Below are positions 55,329-64,000 of a stretch of DNA of 64,000 bases, piece by piece. Source of the stretch: Diplocarpon mali (Eukaryota; Ascomycota; Leotiomycetes; Helotiales; Drepanopezizaceae). The notes beneath the pieces were generated by a model. The model made no database searches. It was not told the origin of the DNA and saw only the letters and a program-made list of their open reading frames with translations. The position numbers were made by a program, and so were the translations under genes. The DNA lies in contig JAENRP010000112.1 in NCBI GenBank assembly GCA_024741835.1, positions 1-64,000 on the forward strand, read 5' to 3'. The number at the start of each line of letters is the position of its first letter. Positions within the stretch are counted from its first letter, which is position 1.

Positions 55329-58300
55329 TCACCAGCCTCTTCGGCTGCCTCGGCGGCTGCTCGAGCCGGAATCGCCTCCTCGTTGCCCCTCATAGCCACC
55401 TCTGTCGCTGGTACCAGCGCTACCTCCTCCGCGGTTATCTTCCAGGCTTTTCCGTGAGATGTCTCGCCCGATCTCGCTCATGTCAAAAAGCAGCTCATCG
55501 TCCAGCTCGTAGGCTCCTGGGGTTCTGGTAAAGCTGTTTCTGCCGTTGGCTCTCTCACTCGTGCCGCTTCCACTACCACGCTCAATGAGACTCGACGAAG
55601 AAGCTGTTGGAGGAGTGAAGCCCCGGCCCCCTGTACGGCCCAGCCTCAACCTGTAGGGCGAGTTCATGGACCCGGCAGACTGACCGCGTGGAATTGGTGG
55701 AGCTTCGGGGTCATGAGCCTCGAGGGGCGACGATGGCTGACTAGACATCGCGGTCGACAATTCTTTCATATGAGGGGCCGGATGCAAAAGTCGCGACGGA
55801 GAGGGGGATGAAGCAGACGCGACATGCTCCACAGCCTGGCCCATCCCTAGCAGGGCGCTGATACTAGGAGCCTCACCCCGGTCATCGGCACCAAGGCTGA
55901 TACTGCGGTGGATAGTACCAAACGGCAGGTCCCCCAAGTCCTCTTCAGAACGGTGCTGCTGCGCTACAGAACTGGATCTTCGCGCGTGCGGGTAGTAGGT
56001 CCGGGGCGATGTCGGGATGTCAATCGCAATCGTGCCGATTTCGTTTGGCCCATCACCATCCCCTACACCCTCGAGTGGTGCTGTCGGTGCAGCGCGGCTC
56101 TGGTAGCTGAGCCCTCTGGGTTCGTGATAGTCGGCTATGGAGTTCGCACTTAGCCTCGAGGGGATCGCCGGCGTATGAGGGGTGTGAGGCGATACTGGCT
56201 TCCCCGGTGATGAGGATACAGACATGGAAGTTGCAGCAACCATGGGCGGAACACTCGACAACTGCCGGCTAGAGGAGATCGATGATCGATGCAACAGTGT
56301 GGAGGAAGACATTGACTCCGTCAACGCATTATTCGATTCCCGCATCGACTGAAACTTTGAGAGCTGGGCACTGGTGCGCTTCGTCGCGGCCTCGCCGGGC
56401 TGCTCAAAGCTCTGGAGCGTCTTCTTGCTGTCCAACAGCTTCAAAAAATCCGAGATATTATCATCGTCTGTCTGCTGGGAATCTGAGCCGGCATCAGCTG
56501 CTCCAGAATCAGCGAGAAGGCCAGAACTAGGCTGCACAGAAGAGGACAAGCTTTGTTTGCCACTGCTGCCTTGCTCATCGTCCACAATCTTGCTGGCGCC
56601 TCCGTAGGAAGACCTCCCTCGTCGATGAGTGAAACTACTGCTGTACCTGGCCAACGAGGCGGGCCTTGGTGAGCTGGAAGTGGAGGATGTGACGACGTTA
56701 TCGGGAGGGGCGACCGGGCCACCCCTCAGAGTGGCTGGCATCCCAGCTATGAGAGAGGAGCGATTGCGAGCCTGACTCAGTGCACTACTGATGCCAGATC
56801 CTCCTCGAGGCAAGGATTGCGGCGACTGCGGGAGCGGGTCGGCGTATTGCAATGGGTTGTTCAGACCCGGAGAAGAGGACAGCGGACCTGCCTTGAACGG
56901 CTGAAAGGATACAGACGGTCGCCGTGCTGCCTGGATGCCTTCTGTTTGAACCAAGGAAGCTTTCGACGTCTGCATAGGCCTGGATTTTGGAGCTGAGCTC
57001 TGGCTCGGAGAACTGGTGTCTGAGCCCATAGTTTTCGCAGCTCGCAGGGCAGAGATGGGGCTTGAGCCCCGGTGAGGCGCATCGCCGTGGAAGGTAGAGA
57101 GGCTTCCATACGCCTGGATCGGTTCGGGGTCTTCATTTCGTTGTTGTCGATGCGCGGGTAGCGACCCAACCTCGGCGGTCCTCGAGGCTCCACGGCGATT
57201 ATCCCCCCGGAGATTCAGAGACGGCTGGAAGAAATGCTCGTCCGCGCCCATGAATCTCGAGCTCAGGAGTGCCTCGGAATCATCGACACGGAAATTACAG
57301 TCAATCCTGTACTCCACCTCGGCAGAGAACTGTCCTACGGGAGTCTCAGTGGTTCCAAGTTCATAGTCGGTCGTGACAGGGCCTCCGAGCTCATATATGG
57401 GATGAGTGAGCGCGTCGAACCGGCTTGGGGGGGCATCACCAGAGAGAATACGGCAACTGACCCGTAACGAGCCGCTGGTTGATCCGCTCTTCGCCAGGCT
57501 CTTTACAAATCTCCATGCTGGCACGAACTTGGTTGTCGCATACAACGAGCGGAAGAAGACAATGCACTTCTTGTAGACTGTGGGCAGGGTAGAGCCAAAG
57601 TCGTAAGTCCGTTCTCCGGGACTATCTTGAAGTTCGATCTTCCACCGTTCTAGTATTACTTCTGTATTCCGTCTTGACCCACTCGAGTTGCTCAGCGCCT
57701 CTAGAACATCCCATCTCTTCCCCTGATCGTCCACAAGGACCAAGCTCTGGTTCTTCGTGAGGTTCGACGTATCGATGAAGGTCTCGATCACGAGAGGTAG
57801 GGGCCGGTTCTGGTATCCGCCGCAGGACTTCCACAAGCTCAGGTCATCCTTGAAGGCGCTGGTGTCGTCGGTCTCGATTTGGAACTAAGAAGAGCCTTTT
57901 TTTTAGTCCCAGATCGAAGGCTCGAGGGGCCTCGAGTCATACGTACCCATTTGTTCAGCTTCTTTGTCCCGTCTTTGGAGAAGACCACGGGCAACGGCAT
58001 GCGCGACTGTAGGACGAGGTAGGCCGCCTTCGTGTGAAAATTCTGCCCCCCGAATATCAGCATCGAGTCCGCAGAACTCGGAAAAAGGGTTTGAGCCAAC
58101 CTGGATGATCTGATCCAACTTCTTCACCACATCTCGACTCGGACCACTTGCAGCGATCTCGCCACTATCTCCGCTACCCTCATCAGCCTCGCTGTAGCCC
58201 TTCGTAGCTGCTGCTAACCTGGCGCCGGAACTCGAGCCTTCTTCTCTGGGCTTGTTCGTTCGCGCAGGGTCCGCCCGGGGAGATGAAGCTGGCGAGGCCG

Positions 58301-58331
58301 TGATGGGCGAGGGGCGAGGATGTTGGTGCAT
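55329..58331 (-). CDS. ATG13: Atg13, autophagy initiation (Atg1 complex) protein
   Basis: There are three exons, 58331-58101, 58042-57947 and 57884-55329, giving 960 residues, all phase 0 GT-AG. Atg13 activates the Atg1 kinase at the phagophore assembly site and is switched off by TORC1 phosphorylation. The HORMA domain covers about residues 60-310: KKLDQIIQ/NFHTKAAYLVLQS, TKKLNKW/FQIETDD, SLWKSCGGYQNRPLPLVIET, YKKCIVFFRSLYATTKFVPA and VEYRIDCNFRVDDSE. The remaining 650 residues are Ser/Pro-rich and disordered, with DDNISDFLKLLDSKK in the region that binds Atg1 and Atg17 in yeast. The C-terminus is Arg/Gly-rich. I chose the ATG at 58331 (MHQHPRPSP) because fungal orthologues often begin this way. 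The frame is open further up to a CAG acceptor at 58439, so an upstream exon or a leader intron is likely. Confidence 0.95.
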
Positions 58332-59428
58332 GATTTCGTGAGCTTGGACCGGCGTGTCCGCCGGGTCGGAGTATGCTGTCGTTGCGAGGTTGCGGGACGG
58401 TACACCGTGAGTGCCCGAAGCTTTTTCTCCCGCCTGCAAAATAAACGGCAGCTGTCGCAGGGCTAGATGACGAGTAAAGCAGAACTTGGGTACCTCATCG
58501 TGTGAGCATCCATCGTAGTGTGATCGCGGACGACTTTGAGGCCTGCTCTCTCTGCGTGTTGGGGACGAGAACGAGGAGATGGAGATAGAGAGAGCGAATA
58601 GGTTTCCGGGAAGCCCAATCAGTAGATAACGAGCAGGGTTAGCTGGGGCCTAGCAGGGCAGTTTCAGGCAACAGGGCATCTTTGTTGAAAAGGCTCTAGA
58701 TGGGGCGTTGACAGCGACACGCCAAACGGATAGGGAGGCGAGAGAGGTAGGAGGAGGATCTGGTAGACACCGAGGGAGAGAGGGGGTTTTTTTTTTTGTC
58801 TCCTGTTCTGCAGCGCTGCTACGCCCTCGAGGACGTGAGAGTAGGGGTGGGAGAGTGGAAGTCGATTGATTGTGGTGATTGATGCTTGGACCAGTGTCAA
58901 TGTGGGTGCGACGGGGGGGGGGGAGAGCAGGCGACGGAAGCTCAGATCAGAGTCATGCTCCACCGGACCTCGTGATCAGAGCGCTTTATGTCGCGGGGCT
59001 ACCGTACTATGTATCCAAGTTATGCACGGTCCAGGAACTCTCCGCTGACATAATCCCCGCGGTGCAGGTCGAGCGTGCACAGCATCGCCGTACCAAACCA
59101 CGCAAGGCGACGACTTGACTTGCTGAGTCTCGGCAAGTGGCGGAGACCGGGTTATATGGGCAGCTGCATCGAATGAAGCGCGCGCGCTCTTCTGTCCGTC
59201 GTATCCTCGTCCATGGTTTATAGAGGCTCAGTCATCCTGTTATCATTCCACTCGCTAAGGGGGAACCCATCACATCAAATCCGGGGTGGGCTTGTTCTAC
59301 GGTGGCCACCCGGGACTAGCCCCACAGCGCACTTCTCGCGCCACGAATTCACACTTGGAATCCCAGATGCGTTGTTGGCGGGATCGGGCTCCCGGCACGA
59401 CCTACCCCACTACAGCCTGCAACCAATC

Positions 59429-59456
59429 ACCGACCACCGACCACCGACCACCGACC
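59429..59456. repeat. Tandem 7-bp repeat, four copies
   Basis: The unit ACCGACC occurs four times without change in gene-free sequence. Confidence 0.93.
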
Positions 59457-59593
59457 ACACTCGGCTTCGTACGATTGCCGCCGGCGGATAGTATTCCAAT
59501 GATATTCGTCGACATCAACATCCCTCTCCCCTCGCTGCCCCCAAGACATCTCATGGATGTGATGCTAGTCATGGCTCTACCCATGGCTATACC

Positions 59594-59611
59594 CATAACC
59601 ATAACCATAAC
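59594..59611. repeat. Tandem 6-bp repeat, three copies
   Basis: The unit CATAAC occurs three times, followed by a degenerate CATTAC. It does not match the common fungal telomere unit TTAGGG on either strand. Confidence 0.9.
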
Positions 59612-60456
59612 CATTACCACAGCCCCATCGGGACCCATCCCCCATGGAGAGAGTCTCAAGGCCTCTGCCTCCCCCGCTCCACGACTGACGACCGCTGCCC
59701 AGATGTCGAGAGTGCCGGCGACGAGGGAATGCTTGCGGCGGCGCAGCCAGAGCTGGATAAACCCGGGACCTCGAGCACATGATGTCTTCCGAGTGCAAGT
59801 CATTGGTCGTCCGAACTCCAGGTGGTGGCCGTGCCGGGGATGATGGGGCCAGACCGTTGCCAACACTCCATCCATACTTGAGGGTGAGTATCCCCGCGGT
59901 CAGATAGATGCAAAGGCCGACTATCGGGCAGCTTTCGTTGACTGGCTGCCAATGCCCATCCACAATTTCATTCGACATGGCTTCCCATCACAAGTCAAAT
60001 GCAATACGTGGGATGATGGCGGTCTTCGCCTCGTAACCATCTCCGGTGACCTACCTCGGCCAGGTTATCAATCAGCCGCATAGAGATGCGTCACGTGGAG
60101 CCAAACATCATCGCCGGCGTAGAATAATCCTTCTCGACACAGACACGGGCTAACTGGCCCACGAGAGATCCAGCCGCTGCAAGGATCGGATTTCAGATTC
60201 TGCGGACCTCGGCAGCTCGAAGCTTGCAACAATCCCCAGATCACGTGTCTCTTTCAACCCGGAGCCATCGGCTCCGGCTTCTCAAGAACACACCCAGAGC
60301 CACGATGCAGGATTGACAAACCGGAACCATCTTGGCAGTTATCCAATACAACTCTAATCTGCTAGTATGATAACGCCGGCTCGCCTCACGGGCGGAGAGA
60401 CGATGCAATTCCTCGACCAGAGACGTCGGCCCAAATATATACGGAAATATGTACAG

Positions 60457-63400
60457 CTACGAAGGTGTATTTGCAGTCCTCTCCTGGCCCCTCCCTCGGC
60501 CTCGGCCTTGAGAAGAAGCACCTCTCCCTCGATCGCCTCGACCTCTCGCGCTACCCTTGCCGCGAAGACCACGAATCTGACTACCCTTGGACGCCGCGTT
60601 TTGGGCTCTGGCGGCTTCCTCTTCTTGGGTCCTTCTGCTTTCTTGGTCCCACCATTCTTGGAACGCTTGCTCTTGCTGAATCTCCTGAAGACTGCGTTTG
60701 GCGACAGCTTCCTTGATGACTTCCTGCTCTCGCGTCTGCTGCCCGATGATGTCCGACATCGATAGCTGCAGCGAGGGTTCTGCTTTTGCGACGGGCGTCG
60801 TGTAAGATCTGGGGTGCGGAACGATCGGAGAGGATTTGGCAGACTCTGGAATGCGACGTGACGAGCTTCCTGGTTCACTTCGATCTTTCTTCAAGCTGCT
60901 GTGAGCCATGTTCCGGTTCTGACCGGCAAATCGAGTATCTGGGGACGCAGTCCGTCTGGGAGCGTGCGCCATGACCGGAGAGCCCAAAGACTTCGCCGCA
61001 GAGGCAGAGGAGGAAGGCTTTGACTGGCTCAAAACATCATTTAAAGATGTCCTTTGTCCCAGACCAGCTACCTGCCACGGAGACGCTGCCTTCTCCTCGC
61101 TCTTATGGAGGGAGATCTGCGGTTGGCTCATTTTCTTCTGTACGGACTGCTGCTGCTTTTTTCGCTCCTTCTGTGAGGTTTTAGCTCTGGCCTGTTTACC
61201 AATGGCATCATCCTTAGCCTTTTGGGCCGAAATACTCTGGGTCAGGACGGAAGTACGACTAGAGGATGCCTGCGCCATAATTTCTCGCATGTTGAGCTTG
61301 GATGATGGCAACGCAGGGGAAGACCATGTTTTGCTACCAGATACACTCCCCCCCTTTGAAGTTCGAGTACCCATACCAGATGGGCTTTCTCGATTCTCGT
61401 CTTCTGGATGCGGCCTATGTTCCACTGCATCCCACGACGTTTTTCCGATCGTTGGGTCCATCACATCCGTTCCGGCTGGCTCCAAGTTCGTCGAGCGTAT
61501 AATGGGGCTTCTCGCTGCTAATAAATCATCGTCATCCATGTCAAACATCAAGTCAACCATTGAATCCTTTGGCCGAATGCTCGGACTGAACGGTGCATTT
61601 CGAGGAGGCTTCAATTTTCGTCGCACCTTATCCTGGCTAGGCGAGCCGCAATTGAGGTCATCAAAGCTTCCATCTCGCGCTCGGTAGGAAGACGATGAAC
61701 GGCCCTCCTCATTTTGATTCGAGCGGAAATTTACATCCCTAAGACGCCTCTGTCGTTCCTCGTGAATCTCTCCAGCCAGGTATGGATGACGATCATGTAG
61801 CAACATCTCAGCCCGGCCGCTTTTAGCGAAGGGGAGGCAATTCAACTGGTTTGCACGAACCACTTCATCTAGCTCTTGGAGTAGATCTCCATCAAGGTCA
61901 TCGAGTAGGTGATTCTCGAGCATTGACTCTAATTGTAGGCAAAGATATTCAAGAGCATTGTCCTTAAAAGTTGTGACAGCACAGGGAGCAATAGCATTCA
62001 GTAAATTGCAGACATTACGGGTCCCGACTAGACTTGTTAGCCGAGTGTAAAGCACCTGGTGCTGCGTTGGTACAAGGTAATACTCACCAAAACGACCGAT
62101 GACGTGTTGGCAGATTTGAGATAAACGATCGAGCATCAACTCGTCGCTCACGGCCAGGACGTCTAGAACAAGCTCCGAGAACTCATCAATGTCGGCAGCT
62201 ACAACATCGTCGAAAAGTTCGCATCCAACGTCAGAGTATAAATATCGTAAAACGAGGTCAAAAGTCTCTGGCTCGATGTGCTTCAAGTCAATTCGCACTG
62301 CTTCCGAATTGTCTTTCCGTCTACCAGCAAGCCATTGACCTCCAGCGCGACCGTTGAATAGCCCTTCGAAAAAAGGGCAACGCTGGCACATAAGAGCGGA
62401 ATGTACCACTCTTTCTGAGCCATCAAGCTCAACGATAATATCGCCATCATCAAAAAAGTGAGAGTCTCGAAGAGCCAGCATCATATCAATATCCATACGC
62501 CTGTCTGGCTCAGACATTAAGCGCACAGCGGATTCGAGCTTCGATAAGTTCAATTGACCGGCAATCTTCATGAGTTCAACTCGCACTTGACGGTATCGGA
62601 AAGCCATTTTCGGTGAGTGACGTGTGAAGTGCCAAACATCGATCACAGTATCGGTGTACAAATATGCTGCGAGGTTGATGAGAGTGATGAAGTCAATGCC
62701 TTGAAAGATTATTTGTGACTTGTTATCGCTTGCCTCGACCTTGGTTTGGCCAGTAGGCGAACCGTTCTGTTGAATAATCAGAACATCCGGAATCGATGCA
62801 TTACCAGTTCGACGAAACTTTGTTATCAGGCCTCGCAAGACTGGACTTCGAGAACACACAAAGCCATGGATTGGGATGCGGATATCAGATATTGTCGTGC
62901 CAATTTTCAAGTCGTAATTATCATCTAAGCCCCGGCTTAGCAAGTGGCGAGCGACATCTGTTTCAAGATCTGGCGATGTCAGAACAGTACGTTTCAGTGG
63001 CTCAAACAATTCCTTTGGGAGGCTTGGTGCCCAAAATCGAGGCGTATCCGTGTCCACCTTATCATCGTGTGCTTCAGTAGCCTGCAAATCCCCTACACTC
63101 AGTAATGGGGCAAGATCCTTCCAAAGGCTCTGGTCATCAATCAGAATCTGAGTTCTCGTTACATCACAGTCCTTCCTGATAGCTGCATATACGCCAAATG
63201 TAGTACTGCGGACCGATACAACCTTAGTAAGGCCTGGAATACGTTCAAACTTGAAGTCCTTCCGATTGGTCTTACTTACCGCCCCAGTAAAGGAATCCTT
63301 TACATTGGCTCTTTTGATTCGGCGCCAGACAGCTCCAGCTTGCGTGCATACAATAACCGAATCGTTCTCGGTGATTGCAACGGACTTGATGCCATCCCAA

Positions 63401-64000
63401 TTTCCTTTTCGCAAAGACCAAACTCGTTCTGGCTGCGATAGCGAGTCCTTGATCTTCGTTGGATTGGTAGTGCTCGTTGCAGAGTTGGTAGGGATGCTTC
63501 GAACAGTGAGGGTAAAGAGGTCGCCCCGGCTCGAGACAGCTCCGATTGTATCACCCCCAGCAGTGACATGTGAAATATGATTCGTTGTGGAATCGTACCG
63601 AGTCGTAAGTGCATTGGTTTTCAAGTGATAATTGGTGAAACCTTCGAACAATGGGAACTTGACAATATTATATCCGTAATTGGTGAAAACACAAACTGTG
63701 TGATTGGCCAGTAACACAATCGTTGCATAGTTGATCGCAGATACCATGGAAATGGGAGCTTTGAATAAAGAAGCGGCCACTTTGCGCGGGATGGGTTGCA
63801 TCTCCAGGCTGCGGGAATCACTATCCATCAAACCCAGCTGACCATCGTTTCTTCCCCATGTAAAGAGAGACGTTGAAGTGTGGGCAACAGAATGCACAGC
63901 CGAGGCCGCGATTCCCACTATCATTTCTCTCTTGAGAGGCCCGAATATCTGGCGTGGCGTAGAGCAGATAGGCTCTTCGTCTTTTACTGCTGGCCGTGGC
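60457..64000 (-). CDS. RCC1-repeat and BTB protein (IBtk-like), 5' end outside the window
   Basis: The frame is open without introns from the right edge to the stop at 60457; more than 1180 residues are visible and the N-terminus is missing. Counting from the methionine at 63924, RCC1-type propeller blades come first (TSTSLFTWGRNDGQLGL, HISHVTAGGDTIGAVSSRGD). A first BTB segment follows (about 330-450: DYDNYDL-like core, PIHGFVCSRSPVLRGLI, DFITLINLAAYLYTDT). The second BTB domain is at about 500-620 (DGDIIVELDGSERVVHSALM, CPFFEGLFNGRAGGQWL, ETFDLVLRYLYSD). The tail is disordered and ends in an RG-rich stretch (RGRGDRGRG). This order matches animal IBtk and fission yeast Btb-type proteins, which act as cullin-3 ubiquitin ligase adaptors; that role is inferred. 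Ankyrin repeats, usual at the N-terminus, would lie beyond 64000. Confidence 0.88.
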   Translation of the reverse strand, partial: PRPAVKDEEPICSTPRQIFGPLKREMIVGIAASAVHSVAHTSTSLFTWGRNDGQLGLMDSDSRSLEMQPIPRKVAASLFKAPISMVSAINYATIVLLANHTVCVFTNYGYNIVKFPLFEGFTNYHLKTNALTTRYDSTTNHISHVTAGGDTIGAVSSRGDLFTLTVRSIPTNSATSTTNPTKIKDSLSQPERVWSLRKGNWDGIKSVAITENDSVIVCTQAGAVWRRIKRANVKDSFTGAVSKTNRKDFKFERIPGLTKVVSVRSTTFGVYAAIRKDCDVTRTQILIDDQSLWKDLAPLLSVGDLQATEAHDDKVDTDTPRFWAPSLPKELFEPLKRTVLTSPDLETDVARHLLSRGLDDNYDLKIGTTISDIRIPIHGFVCSRSPVLRGLITKFRRTGNASIPDVLIIQQNGSPTGQTKVEASDNKSQIIFQGIDFITLINLAAYLYTDTVIDVWHFTRHSPKMAFRYRQVRVELMKIAGQLNLSKLESAVRLMSEPDRRMDIDMMLALRDSHFFDDGDIIVELDGSERVVHSALMCQRCPFFEGLFNGRAGGQWLAGRRKDNSEAVRIDLKHIEPETFDLVLRYLYSDVGCELFDDVVAADIDEFSELVLDVLAVSDELMLDRLSQICQHVIGRFGEYYLVPTQHQVLYTRLTSLVGTRNVCNLLNAIAPCAVTTFKDNALEYLCLQLESMLENHLLDDLDGDLLQELDEVVRANQLNCLPFAKSGRAEMLLHDRHPYLAGEIHEERQRRLRDVNFRSNQNEEGRSSSSYRARDGSFDDLNCGSPSQDKVRRKLKPPRNAPFSPSIRPKDSMVDLMFDMDDDDLLAARSPIIRSTNLEPAGTDVMDPTIGKTSWDAVEHRPHPEDENRESPSGMGTRTSKGGSVSGSKTWSSPALPSSKLNMREIMAQASSSRTSVLTQSISAQKAKDDAIGKQARAKTSQKERKKQQQSVQKKMSQPQISLHKSEEKAASPWQVAGLGQRTSLNDVLSQSKPSSSASAAKSLGSPVMAHAPRRTASPDTRFAGQNRNMAHSSLKKDRSEPGSSSRRIPESAKSSPIVPHPRSYTTPVAKAEPSLQLSMSDIIGQQTREQEVIKEAVAKRSLQEIQQEQAFQEWWDQESRRTQEEEAARAQNAASKGSQIRGLRGKGSARGRGDRGRGASSQGRGRGRGQERTANTPS

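Larger units (their letters stand above)
58332..60456. other. 2.1-kb intergenic region with short repeats, no gene supported
   Basis: The left part is the ATG13 leader and promoter. The rest holds ORFs in both directions (for example 59286-59843 plus and 59402-59875 minus) that overlap and lack motifs. Two short tandem repeats at 59429-59456 and 59594-59611 are listed separately. The rightmost part is the 3' flank of the RCC1/BTB gene. Confidence 0.5.

Noticed and set aside
59594..59611. CATAAC repeat as an internal telomere-like tract
   Set aside because: The unit does not match TTAGGG/CCCTAA and has only three copies.
59286..59975. Opposing ORFs of 133-185 codons downstream of the RCC1/BTB gene
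   Set aside because: They overlap each other, include simple tandem repeats and lack motifs.

Overview
This window is nuclear DNA from a filamentous ascomycete (Pezizomycotina). The evidence is the gene content (HSE1, ATG13, SLM1-like, ZDS-like, Mug190-like, Whi2-like and CYP52-like genes, each in its Ascomycota form), short spliceosomal introns of mostly 47-130 nt with GTAAGT/GTATGT-type donors, and one AT-rich, TpA-rich block that looks like RIP decay. I cannot place it to class. Two short runs of N (739-742 and 43291-43297) mark assembly gaps. All splice models below were built by eye from reading frame, family similarity recalled from memory, and donor/acceptor sequences. Every multi-exon model closes in frame, except for one TAG in the P450.

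Layout. 0-3 kb: a CENP-X/MHF2 histone-fold gene and a coiled-coil, putatively spindle-pole gene, both on the minus strand. 4.2-5.7 kb: the mitochondrial ADP/ATP carrier (+). 8.8-10.9 kb: a secreted or surface Kelch protein with one C-terminal membrane anchor (+). 13-14.4 kb: an unusual mitochondrial-carrier-family protein (-). 15.7-17.9 kb: a YggS/PLPBP vitamin-B6 homeostasis protein (-) with a 1.18-kb intron. 19.1-22 kb: an EF-hand MscS channel (+). 23.5-27.7 kb: a Mug190-like SMP/C2 protein (+). 28.7-29.8 kb: remains of a secreted subtilase whose catalytic domain is gone. 30.5-32.2 kb: a Whi2-like BTB protein (+). 34.5-36.2 kb: a CYP52-like P450 (+) with a TAG at an exon border. 38.4-38.9 kb: a small LITAF-domain gene (-). 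40-41.7 kb: an SLM1-like PH protein (-). 44.5-47.7 kb: a Zds family protein (+). 48.5-50.8 kb: HSE1 (+). 51.6-53.4 kb: hydroxyacid-oxoacid transhydrogenase (-). 54-54.7 kb: the AT-rich relic. 55.3-58.3 kb: ATG13 (-). 60.5-64 kb: a partial RCC1/BTB (IBtk-like) gene (-) that runs off the right edge.

Most genes are unrelated housekeeping genes, each with its own promoter, and there is no obvious cluster. Several products do touch TOR and PP2A signalling in yeasts (Whi2-like, Slm1-like, Zds-like, Atg13), probably by chance. I found no convincing undescribed system. The most rewarding anomalies are the giant YggS intron, two GC-AG introns, a frame-preserving intron in the channel pore region, the P450 nonsense codon, the gutted subtilase, and the atypical carrier. 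The gaps between 5.7-8.8, 32.2-34.5, 36.2-38.4 and 41.7-44.5 kb hold only overlapping ORFs that I cannot support as genes.
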